From Hydractinia symbiolongicarpus (Eukaryota; Cnidaria; Hydrozoa; Anthoathecata; Hydractiniidae), in assembly GCF_029227915.1 (NCBI RefSeq), contig NC_079876.1, positions 8,682,001 to 8,746,000 of the forward strand: a DNA stretch of 64,000 nucleotides, in the 5' to 3' direction. Made by a program: the position numbers and the translations under genes. Within the stretch, counting starts at the first letter, position 1. Every line of letters begins with the position of its first letter. This document shows, piece by piece, positions 50,516 to 62,820 of the stretch. Under the pieces are notes generated by a model. The model saw only the letters and a program-made list of their open reading frames with translations. It was not told the DNA's origin and ran no database searches.

Positions 50516-52335
50516 TTCAAAAATGTTTTCATTTTTGATGAGACACTGAATAAAAGAAGTTTAATCGCCGGCAAACTAAAACCCGCGTTTTTCCGTAAAT
50601 CCCGGGCTTGGCCCGTATAGTCAAAAGTATACAAAGAAAGTACCCAGTGAGTAAACTGATTTCCCGAACGATTTTTTAAATTACTTTTTCACCACTAAAA
50701 CGCATGAGACTTGTAGTTTTTAAAAATGTTTTCATTTTTGATGAGACGCTGAATAAATGAAGTTTAATCGCCGGCAAACGAAAACCTGCGATTTCCCGTA
50801 AATCCTGGACTCGGCCCGTATAGTCAAAAGTATACAAAGAAACTACCCAGGGAGTAAACTCATTTCCCGAACGATTTTTTAAATTATTTTTTTACCACTA
50901 AAACGCATGAGACTTGTAGTTTTCAAAAATGTTTTCATTTTTGATGAGACGCTAAATAAATGAAATTTAATCGCCGGCAAACGAAAACCTGCGATTTCCC
51001 GTAAATCCTGGACTCGGCCCGTAAATTCAAAAGTATACAAAGAAATTACCCAGGGAGTAAACTCATTTCCAGAACGATTTTTTAAATTATTTTTTCACCA
51101 CTAAAACGCATGAGACTTGTAGTTTTCAAAAATGTTTTCATTTTTGATGAGACGCTGGATAAAAGCAGTTTAATCGCCGGCAAACGAAAACCTGCGATTT
51201 CCCTAAATCCCGGACTCGGCCCGTATAGTCAAAAGAATACCAAGAAAGTACCCAGGGAGTAAACTCATTTCCAGAACGATTTTTTAAATTATTTTTTCAC
51301 CACTAAAACGCATAAGACTTGTAGTTTTTAAAAATGTTTTCATTTTTGATGAGACGCTGAATAAAAGAAGTTTAATCGCCGGCAAACGAAAACCCGCGTT
51401 TTTCCGTAAATCCCGGGCTTGGCCCGTATAGTCAAAAGTATACAAAGAAAGTACCCAGGGAGTAAACTCATTTCCCGAGCGATTTTTTAAATTACTTTTT
51501 CACCACTAAAACGCATGAGACTTATAGTTTTCAAGAATGTTTTCATTTTTGATGAGTCGCTGAATAAAAGCAGTTTAATCGCCGGCAAACGAAATCCCGC
51601 GATTTCCCGTAAATCCCGGGCTTGGCACGTATAGTCGAATGTATACAAAGAAAGTACCCTGTGAGTAAACTCATTTCCAGAACGATTTTTTAAATTATTT
51701 TTTCACCACTAAAACGCATAAGACTTGTAGTTTTTAAAAACGTTTTCATTTTTGATGAGACGCTGAATAAAAGAAGTTTAATCGCCGGCAAACGAAAACC
51801 CGCGATTTCCCGTAAATCCCGGCTTGGTCCGTATAGTCAAAAGTATACAAAGAAACTACCCAGGGAGTAAACTCATTTCCCGAACGATTTTTTAAATTAT
51901 TTTTTCACCACTAAAACGCATGAGACTTGTAGTTTTCAAAAATGTTTTCATTTTTGATGAGACGCTGAATAAAAGCAGTTTAATCGCCGCCAAACGAAAA
52001 CCTGCGAATTCCCTAAATCCCGGACTCGGCCCGTATAGTCAAAAGTATACAAAGAAAGTACCCAGGGAGTAAACTCATTTCCAGAACGATTTTTTAAATT
52101 ATTTTTTCACCACTAATACGAAAAAGACTTGTAGTTTTTAAAAATGTTTTCATTTTTGATGAGACGCTGAATAAAATGAAGTTTAATCACCGGCAAACGA
52201 AAACCCGCGATTTCCCGTAAATCCCGGGCTTCGCCCGTATAGTCAAAAGTATACAAAGAAAGTACCCAGGGAGTAAACCCATTTCCCGAACGATTTTTTA
52301 TATTATCTTTTTACCACTAAACGCATGAGACTTGT
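50516..52335 (+). repeat. 9-monomer higher-order repeat, copy 3
   Basis: Begins inside a hybrid monomer: the left half is TATTATCTTTTTACC and the right half is TTGATGAGACACTG (about 50480-50546). It therefore lacks the TTTTTTGACCAC monomer and starts within the ACCGC/GACACTG unit. It shares AGAATACCAAG and TTGATGAGTCGCTG with copy 2. Its distal part, from about 50817, is also the left part of block F2, linking the 9-monomer unit to the 35-kb region. Confidence 0.87.
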
Positions 52336-55300
52336 AGTTTTCAAAAATATTTTCATATTTGATGGGACGCTGGATAAAAGAAGTTTAATCGCCGGCAAAC
52401 GAAAATCCGCGATTTCCCGTAAATCCCGGACTCGGCCCGTATAGTCAAAAGTATACAAAGAAAGTACCCAGGGAGTAAACTCATTTTCCGAACGATTTTT
52501 TAAATTACTTTTTCACCACTAAAACGCATGAGACTTGTAGTTTTCAAAAATGTTTTCATTTTTGATGAGACGCTGAATAAAAGAAGTTTAATCGCCGGCA
52601 AACGAAAACCTGCAATTTCTCGTAAATCCTGGACCCGGCCCGTATAGTCAAAAGTATACAAAGAAAGTACCCAGGGAGTAAACTCATTTCCCAAACGATT
52701 TTTTAAATTATTATTTCACCACTAAAGCCCATGAGACTTGTAGTTTTTAAAAATGTTTTCATTTTTGATGAGACGCTGAATAAAAGAAGTTTAATCGCCG
52801 GCAAACGAAAACCCGCGATTTCCCGTAAATCCCGGACTCGGTCCGTATAGTTAAAAGTATACAAGGAAAGTACCCAGTGAGTAAACTCATTTCCCGAACG
52901 ATTTTTTAAATTATTTTTTCACCACTAAAACGCATGAGACTTGTAGTTTTTAAAAATGTTTTCATATTTGATGGGACGCTGGATAAAAGAAGTTTAATCG
53001 CCGGCAAACGAAAACCTGCGATTTCCCGTAAATCCTGGACTCAGCCCGTATAGTCAAAAGTATGCAAAGAAAGTACCCAGGGAGTAAACTCATTTCCAGA
53101 ACGATTTTTTAAATTATTTTTTCACCACTAAAACGCATAAGACTTGTAGTTTTTAAAAAAGTTTTCATTTTTGATGAGACGCTGAATAAAAGAAGTTTAA
53201 TCGCCGGCAAACAAAAACCCGCGATTTCCCGTAAATCCCGGTCTTGGCCCGTATAGTCAAAAGTATACAAAGAAAGTACCCAGGGAGTAAACTCATTTCC
53301 CGAACGATTTTTTGAATTATTTTTTCACCACTAAAACGCATGAGACTTGTAGTTTTCAAAAATGTTTTCATTTTTGATGAGACGCTGAATAAATGAAGTT
53401 TAATCGCCGGCAAACGAAAACCTGCGATTTCCCGTAAATCCTGGACTCGGCCCGTATAGTCAAAAGTATACAAAGAAAGTACCCAGGGAGTAAACTCATT
53501 TCCAGAACGATTTTTTAAATTATTTTTTCACCACTAAAACGCATAAGACTTGTAGTTTTTAAAAAAGTTTTCATTTTTGATGAGACGCTGAATAAAAGAA
53601 GTTTAATCGCCGGCAAACAAAAACCCGCGATTTCCCGTAAATCCCGGGCTTGGCCCGTGTAGTCAAAAGTATACAAAGAAAGTACCCAGGGAGTAAACTC
53701 ATTTCCCGATCGATTTTTTATATTATTTTTTTACCACTAAACGCATGAGACTTGTAGTTTTCAAAAATATTTTCATATTTGATGGGACGCTGGATAAAAG
53801 AAGTTTAATCGCCGGGAAACGAAAATCCGCGATTTCCCGTAAATCCCGGACTCGGCCCGTATAGTCAAAAGTATACAAAGAAAGTACCCAGGGAGTAAAC
53901 TCATTTCCCGAACGATTTTTTAAATTACTTTTTCACCACTAAAACGCATGAGACTTGTAGTTTGCAAAAATGTTTTTATTTTTGATGAGACGCTGAATAA
54001 AAGAAGTTTAATCGCCGGCAAACGAAAACCCGCGATTTCCCGTAAATCCCGGGCTTGGCCCGTATAGTCAAAAATATACAAAGAAAGTACCCAGGAAGTA
54101 AACTCATTTCCCGAACGATTTTTTATATTACTTTTTTACCACTAAACGCATGAGACTTGTAGTTTTCAAAAATATTTTCATATTTGATGGGACGCTGAAT
54201 AAAAGAAGTTTAATCGCCGGCAAACGAAAATCCGCGATTTCCCGTAAATCCCGGACTCGGCCCGTATAGTCAAAAGTATACAAAGAAAGTACCCAGGGAG
54301 TAAACTCATTTCCCGAACGATTTTTTAAATTATTTTTTCACCACTAAACCGCATGAGACTTGTAGTTTTCAAAAATGTTTTCATTTTTGATGAGACACTG
54401 AATAAAAGAAGTTTAATCGCCGGCAAACTGAAACCCGCGTTTTTCCGTAAATCCCGGGCTTGGCCCGTATAGTCAAAAGTATACAAAGAAAGTACCCAGG
54501 GAGTAAACTGATTTCCCGAACGATTTTTTAAATTACTTTTTCACCACTAAAACGCATGAGACTTGTAGTTTTCAAAAATGTTTTCATTTTTGATGAGACG
54601 CTGAATAAATGAAGTTTAATCGCCGACAAACGAAAACCTGCGATTTCCCGTAAATCCTGGACTCGGCCCGTATAGTCAAAAGTATACAAAGAAAGTACCC
54701 AGGGAGTAAACTCATTTCCCGAACGATTTTTTATATTATTTTTTTACCACTAAACGCATGAGACTTGTAGTTTTCAAAAATATTTTCATATTTGATGGGA
54801 CGCTGAATAAAAGAAGTTTAATCGCCGGCAAACGAAAATCCGCGATTTCCCGTAAATCCCGGACTCGGCCCGTATAGTCAAAAGTATACAAAGAAAGTAC
54901 CCAGGGAGTAAACTCATTTCCCGAACGATTTTTTAAATTACTTTTTCACCACTAAAACGAATGAGACTTGTAGTTTTTAAAAATGTTTTCATTTTTGATG
55001 AGACGCTGAATAAATGAAGTTTAATCGCCGGCAAACGGAAACCTGCGATTTCCCGTAAATCCTGGACTCGGCCCGTATAGTCAAAAGTATACAAAGAAAG
55101 TACCCAGGGAGTAAACTCATTTCCCGAACGATTTTTTATATAATTTTTTTACCACTAAACGCATGAGACTTGTAGTTTTCAAAAATATTTTCATATTTGA
55201 TGGGACGCTGAATAAAAGAAGTTTAATCGCCGGCAAACGAAAATTCCCGATTTCCCGTAAATCCCGGACTCGGCCCGTATAGTCAAAAGTATACAAAGAA

Positions 55301-57150
55301 AGTACCCAGGGAGTAAACTCATTTCCCGAACGATTATTTAAATTACTTTTTCACCACTAAAACGCATGAGACTTGTAGTTTTTAAAAATGTTTTCATTTT
55401 TGATGAGACGCTGAATAAATGAAGTTTAATCGCCGGCAAACGAAAACCTGTGATTTCCCGTAAATCCTGGACTCGGCCCGTATAGTCAAAAGTATGCAAA
55501 GAAGGTACCCAGGGAGTAAACTCCTTTCCCAAACGATTTTTCAAATTATTTTTTCACCACTAAAACGCATAAGACTTGTAGTTTTTAAAAAAGTTTTCAT
55601 TTTTGATGAGACGCTGAATAAAACAAGTTTAATCGCCGGCAAACAAAAACCCGCGATTTCCCGTAAATCCCGGTCTTGGCCCGTATAGTCAAAAGTATAC
55701 AAAGAAAGTACCCAGGGAGTAAACTCATTTCCCGAACGATTTTTTGAATTATTTTTTCACCACTAAAACGCATGAGACTTGTAGTTTTCAAAAATGTTTT
55801 CATTTTTGATGAGACGCTGAATAAATGAAGTTTAATCGCCGGCAAACGAAAACCTGCGATTTCCCGTAAATCCTGGACTCGGCACGTATAGTCAAAAGTA
55901 TACAAAGAAAGTACCCAGGGAGTAAACTCATTTCCAGAACGATTTTTTAAATTATTTTTTCACCACTAAAACGCAAAAGACTTGTAGTTTTTAAAAAAGT
56001 TTTCATTTTTGATGAGACGCTGAATAAAAGAAGTTTAATCGCCGGCAAACAAAACCCCGCGATTTCCCGTAAATCCCGGGCTTGGCCCGTATAGTCAAAA
56101 GTATACAAAGAAAGTACCCAGGGAGTAAACTCATTTCCCGATCGATTTTTTATATTATTTTTTTACCACTAAACGCATGAGACTTGTAGTTTTCAAAAAT
56201 ATTTTCATATTTGATGGGACGCTGGATAAAAGAAGTTTAATCGCCGGCAAACGAAAATCCGCGATTTCCCGCAAATCCCGGACTCGGCCCGTATAGTCAA
56301 AAGTATACAAAGAAAGAACCCAGGGAGTAAACTCATTTCCCGAACGATTTTTTAAATTACTTTTTCACCACTAAAACGCATGAGACTTGTAGTTTTCAAA
56401 AATGTTTTTATTTTTGATGAGACGCTGAATAAAAGAAGTTTAATCGCCGGCAAACTAAAACCCGCGATTTCCTGTAAATCCCGGGCTTGACCCGTATAGT
56501 CAAAAGTATACAAAGAATGTACCCAGGGGGTAAACTCATTTCCCGATCGATTTTTTATATTATTTTTTTACCACTAAACGCATGAGACTTGTAGTTTTCA
56601 AAAATGTTTTCATTTTTGATGAGACGCTGAATAAATGAAGTTTAATCGCCGGCAAACGAAAACCTGCGATTTCTCGTAAATCCTGGACTCGGCCCGTATA
56701 GTCAAAAGTATACAAAGAAAGTACCCAGGGAGTAAACTCATTTCCAGAACGATTTTTTAAATTATTTTTTCACCACTAAAACGCAAAAGACGTGTAGTTT
56801 TTAAAAATGTTTTCATTTTTGATGAGACGCTGAATAAAAGAAGTTTAATCGCCGGCAAACGAAACCCCGCGATTTTCCGTAAATCCCGTGCTTGGCCCGT
56901 ATAGTCAAAAGTATACAAAGAAAGTACCCAGGGAGTAAACTCATTTCCCGATCGATTTTTTATATTATTTTTTTACCACTAAACGCATGAGACTTGTAGT
57001 TTTCAAAAATATTTTCATATTTGATGGGACGCTGGATAAAAGAAGTTTAATCGCCGGCAAACGAAAATCCGCGATTTCCCGTAAATCCCGGACTCGGCCC
57101 GTATAGTCAAAAGTATACAAAGAAAGTACCCAGGGAGTAAACTCATTTCC
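50817..57150 (+). repeat. Block F2: copy of F1
   Basis: Same order as 35215-42760 with one monomer and one 5-monomer segment fewer. The missing monomer is clear near 52890-52970: the AAGGAAAG monomer passes directly into TGTTTTCATATTTGATGGG, whereas F1 has a full extra unit there. Changes seen only here include CTGGACCCGG near 52631, CCTGTGATTTCCC near 55447 and ACTCCTTTCCC near 55520. Confidence 0.89.
55690..57107 (+). repeat. 7-monomer tandem duplication, first copy (1418 bp)
   Basis: TTTTTTGAATTATT, CTCGGCACGTATAG, CGCAAAAGACTTG, CAAACAAAACCCCG, GATCGATTT, TTCCCGCAAATCC, GAATGTACCCAGGGGG, TTTCTCGTAAATCC and AAAGACGTGTAG each recur 1418 bases later. The same seven monomers occur once in each of G1 and G2. 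Private changes include AAAGAACCCAGG near 56315 and CCCGTGCTTGG near 56887. Confidence 0.89.
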
Positions 57151-58525
57151 CGAACGATTTTTTGAATTATTTTTTCACCACTAAAACGCATGAGACTTGT
57201 AGTTTTCAAAAATGTTTTCATTTTTGATGAGACGCTGAATAAATGAAGTTTAATCGCCGGCAAACGAAAACCTGCGATTTCCCGTAAATCCTGGACTCGG
57301 CACGTATAGTCAAAAGTATACAAAGAAAGTACCCAGGGAGTAAACTCATTTCCAGAACGATTTTTTAAATTATTTTTTCACCACTAAAACGCAAAAGACT
57401 TGTAGTTTTTAAAAAAGTTTTCATTTTTGATGAGACGCTGAATAAAAGAAGTTTAATCGCCGGCAAACAAAACCCCGCGATTTCCCGTAAATCCCGGGCT
57501 TGGCCCGTATAGTCAAAAGTATACAAAGAAAGTACCCAGGGAGTAAACTCATTTCCCGATCGATTTTTTATATTATTTTTTTACCACTAAACGCATGAGA
57601 CTTGTAGTTTTCAAAAATATTTTCATATTTGATGGGACGCTGGATAAAAGAAGTTTAATCGCCGGCAAACGAAAATCCGCGATTTCCCGCAAATCCCGGA
57701 CTCGGCCCGTATAGTCAAAAGTATACAAAGAAAGTACCCAGGGAGTAAACTCATTTCCCGAACGATTTTTTAAATTACTTTTTCACCACTAAAACGCATG
57801 AGACTTGTAGTTTTCAAAAATGTTTTTATTTTTGATGAGACGCTGAATAAAAGAAGTTTAATCGCCGGCAAACTAAAACCCGCGATTTCCTGTAAATCCC
57901 GGGCTTGACCCGTATAGTCAAAAGTATACAAAGAATGTACCCAGGGGGTAAACTCATTTCCCGATCGATTTTTTATATTATTTTTTTACCACTAAACGCA
58001 TGAGACTTGTAGTTTTCAAAAATGTTTTCATTTTTGATGAGACGCTGAATAAATGAAGTTTAATCGCCGGCAAACGAAAACCTGCGATTTCTCGTAAATC
58101 CTGGACTCGGCCCGTATAGTCAAAAGTATACAAAGAAAGTACCCAGGGAGTAAACTCATTTCCAGAACGATTTTTTAAATTATTTTTTCACCACTAAAAC
58201 GCAAAAGACGTGTAGTTTTTAAAAATGTTTTCATTTTTGATGAGACGCTGAATAAAAGAAGTTTAATCGCCGGCAAACGAAACCCCGCGATTTTCCGTAA
58301 ATCCCGGGCTTGGCCCGTATAGTCAAAAGTATACAAAGAAAGTACCCAGGGAGTAAACTCATTTCCCGATCGATTTTTTATATTATTTTTTTACCACTAA
58401 ACGCATGAGACTTGTAGTTTTCAAAAATATTTTCATATTTGATGGGACGCTGGATAAAAGAAGTTTAATCGCCGGCAAACGAAAATCCGCGATTTCCCGT
58501 AAATCCCGGACTCGGCCCGTATAGT
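57108..58525 (+). repeat. 7-monomer tandem duplication, second copy (1418 bp)
   Basis: Direct copy of 55690-57107. At its left edge a GATCGATTT monomer is followed by the TTTTTTGAATTATT monomer, an order not seen elsewhere in the F or G blocks. This marks the junction made by the duplication. TTCCCGCAAATCC at about 57685 confirms the link to the first copy (56267). Confidence 0.88.
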
Positions 58526-58529
58526 CAAA
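58328..58529 (+). repeat. Subfamily representative: GATCGATTT monomer (202 bp)
   Basis: An ATA-type monomer in which CCCGAACGATTTTTT reads CCCGATCGATTTTTT, creating CGATCG and ATCGAT sites. I see it at about 38308, 41752, 42156, 42561, 43168, 44185, 44587, 44993, 45599, 46005, 53705, 56138, 56541, 56947, 57557, 57960, 58366, 58972, 59377 and 63835, and nowhere left of 38 kb. It is a regional marker of recent amplification. Confidence 0.85.
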
Positions 58530-60352
58530 AGTATACAAAGAAAGTACCCAGGGAGTAAACTCATTTCCCGAACGATTTTTTAAATTACTTTTTCACCACT
58601 AAAACGCATGAGACTTGTAGTTTTCAAAAATGTTTTTATTTTTGATGAGACGCTGAATAAAAGAAGTTTAATCGCCGGCAAACGAAAACCTGCGATTTCC
58701 CGTAAATCCCGGGCTTGGCCCGTATAGTCAAAAGTATACAAAGAAAGTACCCAGGGAGTAAACTCATTTCCAGAACGATTTTTTAAATTATTTTTTCACC
58801 ACTAAAACGCAAAAGACTTGTAGTTTTTAAAAAAGTTTTCATTTTTGATGAGACGCTGAATAAAAGAAGTTTAATCGCCGGCAAACAAAAACCGCGATTT
58901 CCCGTAAATCCCGGGCTTGGCCCGTATAGTCAAAAGTATACAAAGAAAGTACCCAGGGAGTAAACTCATTTCCCGATCGATTTTTTATATTATTTTTTTA
59001 CCACTAAACGCATGAGACTTGTAGTTTTCAAAAATATTTTCATATTTGATGGGACGCTGGATAAAAGAAGTTTAATCGCCGGCAAACGAAAATCCGCGAT
59101 TTCCCGTAAATCCCGGGATTGGCCCGTATAGTCAAAAGTATACAAAGAAAGTACCCAGGGAGTAAACTCATTTCCTGAACGATTTTTTAAATTACTTTTT
59201 CACCACTAAAACGCATGAGACTTGTAGTTTTCAAAAATGTTTTTATTTTTGATGAGACGCTGAATAAAAGAAGTTTAATCGCCGGCAAACGAAAACCCGC
59301 GATTTCCCGTAAATCCCGGGCTTGGCCCGTATAGTCAAAAGTATACAAAGAATGTACCCAGGGAGTAAACTCATTTCCCGATCGATTTTTTATATTATTT
59401 TTTTACCACTAAACGCATGAGACTTGTAGTTTTCAAAAATATTTTCATATTTGATGGGACGCTGGATAAAAGAAGTTTAATCGCCGGCAAACGAAAATCC
59501 GCGATTTCCCGTAAATCCCGGGCTTGGCCCGTATAGTCAAAAGTATACAAAGAAAGTACCCAGGGAGTAAACTCATTTCCCGAACGATTTTTTAAATTAC
59601 TTTTTCACCACTAAAACGCATGAGACTTGTAGTTTTCAAAAATGTTTTTATTTTTGATGAGACGCTGAATAAAAGAAGTTTAATCGCCGGCAAACGAAAA
59701 CCCGCGATTTCCCGTAAATCCCGGGCTTGGCCCGTATAGTCAAAAGTATACAAAGAATGTACCCAGGGAGTAAACTCATTTCCCGAACGATTTTTTATAT
59801 TACTTTTTTACCACTAAACGCAGGAGACTTGTAGTTTTCAAAAATATTTTCATATTTGATGGGACGCTGAATAATAGAAGTTTAATCGCCGGCAAACGAA
59901 AATCCGCGATTTCCCATAAATCCCGGACTCGGCCCGTATAGTCAAAAGTATACAAAGACAGTACCCAGGGAGTAAACTCATTTCCCGAACGATTTTTTAA
60001 ATTATTTTTTCACCACTAAACCGCATGAGACTTGTAGTTTTCAAAAATGTTTTCATTTTTGATGAGACACTGAATAAAAGAAGTTTAATCGCCGGCAAAC
60101 TAAAACCCGCGTTTTTCCGTAAATCCCGGGCTTGGCCCGTATAGTCAAAAGTATACAAAGAAAGTACCCAGGGAGTAAACTGATTTCCCGAACGATTTTT
60201 TAAATTACTTTTTCACCACTAAAACGCATGAGACTTGTAGTTTTTAAAAATGTTTTCATTTTTGATGAGACGCTGAATAAATGAAGTTTAATCGCCGGCA
60301 AACGAAAACCTGCGATTTCCCGTAAATCCTGGACTCGGCCCGTATAGTCAAA
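58526..60352 (+). repeat. Copy of the 45.1-46.5 kb dimer region, then mixed monomers
   Basis: Up to about 59830 the order matches 45.15-46.46 kb (offset about 13373), including GAATGTACCC dimers and ACGCAGGAGAC (46446 and 59819). After that an ATA-type monomer with GAATAATAGAAG and TTCCCATAAATCC leads to an ACCGC/GACACTG monomer (59947) and a GTAAACTGATTTCC monomer (60150). Confidence 0.85.
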
Positions 60353-61568
60353 AGTATACAAAGAAAGTACCCAGGGAGTAAACTCATTTCCCGAACGATT
60401 TTTTATATTATTTTTTGACCACTAAACGCATGAGACTTGTAGTTTTCAAAAATGTTTTTATTTTTGATGAGACGCTGAATAAAAGAAGTTTAATCGCCGG
60501 CAAACGAAAATCCGCGATTTCCCGTAAATCCCGGACTCGGCCCGTATAGTCAAAAGTATACAAAGAAAGTACCCAGGGAGTAAACTCATTTCCCGAACGA
60601 TTTTTTAAATTATTTTTTCACCACTAAACCGCATGAGACTTGTAGTTTTCAAAAATGTTTTCATTTTTGATGAGACACTGAATAAAAGAAGTTTAATCGC
60701 CGGCAAACTAAAACCCGCGTTTTTCCGTAAATCCCGGGCTTGGCCCGTATAGTCAAAAGTATACAAAGAAAGTACCCAGTGAGTAAACTGATTTCCCGAA
60801 CGATTTTTTAAATTACTTTTTCACCACTAAAACGCATGAGACTTGTAGTTTTTAAACATGTTTTCATTTTTGATGAGACGCTGAATAAATGAAGTTTAAT
60901 CGCCGGCAAACGAAAACCTGCGATTTCCCGTAAATCCTGGACTCGGTCCGTATAGTCAAAAGTATACAAAGAAAGTACCCAGGGAGTAAACTCATTTCCC
61001 GAACGATTTTTTATATTATTTTTTGACCACTAAACGCATGAGACTTGTAGTTTTCAAAAATGTTTTTATTTTTGATGAGACGCTGAATAAAAGAAGTTTA
61101 ATCGCCGGCAAACGAAAATCCGCGATTTCCCGTAAATCCCGGACTCGGCCCGTATAGTCAAAAGTATACAAAGAAAGTACCCAGGGAGTAAACTCATTTC
61201 CCGAACGATTTTTTAAATTATTTTTTCACCACTAAACCGCATGAGACTTGTAGTTTTCAAAAATGTTTTCATTTTTGATGAGACACTGAATAAAAGAAGT
61301 TTAATCGCCGGCAAACTAAAACCCGCGTTTTTCCGTAAATCCCGGGCTTGGCCCGTATAGTCAAAAGTATACAAAGAAAGTACCCAGTGAGTAAACTGAT
61401 TTCCCGAACGATTTTTTAAATTACTTTTTCACCACTAAAACGCATGAGACTTGTAGTTTTTAAAAATGTTTTCATTTTTGATGAGACGCTGAATAAATGA
61501 AGTTTAATCGCCGGCAAACGAAAACCTGCGATTTCCCGTAAATCCTGGACTCGGCCCGTATAGTCAAA
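60353..61568 (+). repeat. 3-monomer higher-order repeat (608 bp, two full copies)
   Basis: Unit order: TTTTTTGACCAC monomer (202 bp), ACCGC/GACACTG monomer (203 bp), GTGAGTAAACTG with AAATGAAG monomer (203 bp). Units start at 60353 and 60961, and a third begins at 61569 before changing. The two monomers at 59947-60352 are the last two of an earlier unit. GACACTG cores at 60069, 60677 and 61285 are exactly 608 apart. The same three monomers open copies 1 and 2 of the 9-monomer repeat at 46.6 and 48.4 kb. Confidence 0.92.
60555..60757 (+). repeat. Subfamily representative: ACCGC / GACACTG monomer
   Basis: Diagnostic bases: CTAAACCGCATGAG, TGAGACACTGAAT (GACGCTG elsewhere), CAAACTAAAACCCGCG, the run CGTTTTTCCG and CCCGGGCTTGG. 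The GACACTG variant is seen only from about 38998 to 62100. Left of that the ACCGC type has GACGCTG (for example 3340, 6380). GACACTG therefore arose within, and spread through, the right half. Confidence 0.82.
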
Positions 61569-62820
61569 AGTATACAAAGAAAGTACCCAGGGAGTAAACT
61601 CATTTCCCGAACGATTTTTTATATTATTTTTTGACCACTAAACGCATGAGACTTGTAGTTTTCAAAAATGTTTTTATTTTTGATGAGACGCTGAATAAAA
61701 GAAGTTTAATCGCCGGCAAACGAAAACCCGCGATTTCCCGTAAATCCCGGGCTTGGCCCGTATAGTCAAAAGTATACAAAGAAAGTACCCAGGGAGTAAA
61801 CTCATTTCCCGAACGATTTTTTATATTACTTTTTTACCACTAAACGCATGAGACTTGTAGTTTTCAAAAATATTTTCATATTTGATGGGACGCTGAATAA
61901 AAGAAGTTTAATCGCCGGCAAACGAAAATCCGCGATTTCCCGTAAATCCCGGACTCGGCCCGTATAGTCAAAAGTTTACAAAGAAAGTACCCAGGGAGTA
62001 AACTCATTTCCCGAACGATTTTTTAAATTATTTTTTCACCCCTAAACCGCATGAGACTTGTAGTTTTCAAAAATGTTTTCATTTTTGATGAGACACTGAA
62101 TAAAAGAAGTTTAATCGCCGGCAAACTGAAACCCGCGTTTTTCCGTAAATCCCGGGCTTGGCCCGTATAGTCAAAAGTATACAAAGAAAGTACCCAGGGA
62201 GTAAACTGATTTCCCGAACGATTTTTTAAATTACTTTTTCACCACTAAAACGCATGAGACTTGTAGTTTTCAAAAATGTTTTCATTTTTGATAAGACGCT
62301 GAATAAATGAAGTTTAATCGCCTGCAAACGAAAACCTGCGATTTCCCGTAAATCCTGGACTCGGCCCGTATAGTCAAAAGTATACAAAGAAAGTACCCAG
62401 GGAGTAAACTCATTTCCCGAACGATTTTTTATATTATTTTTTTACCACTAAACGCATGAGACTTGTAGTTTTCAAAAATATTTTCATATTTGATGGGACG
62501 CTGAATAAAAGAAGTTTAATCGCCGGCAAACGAAAATCCGCGATTTCCCGTAAATCCCGGACTCGGCCCGTATAGTCAAAAGTATACAAAGAAAGTACCC
62601 AGGGAGTAAACTCATTTCCCGAACGATTTTTTAAATTACTTTTTCACCACTAAAACGAATGAGACTTGTAGTTTTTAAAAATGTTTTCATTTTTGATGAG
62701 ACGCTGAATAAATGAAGTTTAATCGCCGGCAAACGGAAACCTGCGATTTCCCGTAAATCCTGGACTCGGCCCGTATAGTCAAAAGTATACAAAGAAAGTA
62801 CCCAGGGAGTAAACTCATTT
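61569..62820 (+). repeat. Third 3-monomer start, then a copy of the 54.1-55.1 kb segment
   Basis: The TTTTTTGACCAC monomer at 61569 ends AAAACCCGCG...GGGCTTGG instead of AAAATCCGCG...GGACTCGG, so it is a hybrid. From about 61785 the sequence follows 54090-55120 at offset about 7698: TTTATATTACTTTTTTACC, ACCGC/GACACTG with CAAACTGAAACCC (62122 and 54424), GTAAACTGATTTCC, ATA type, then AAACGAATGAG with CAAACGGAAACC. Confidence 0.84.
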
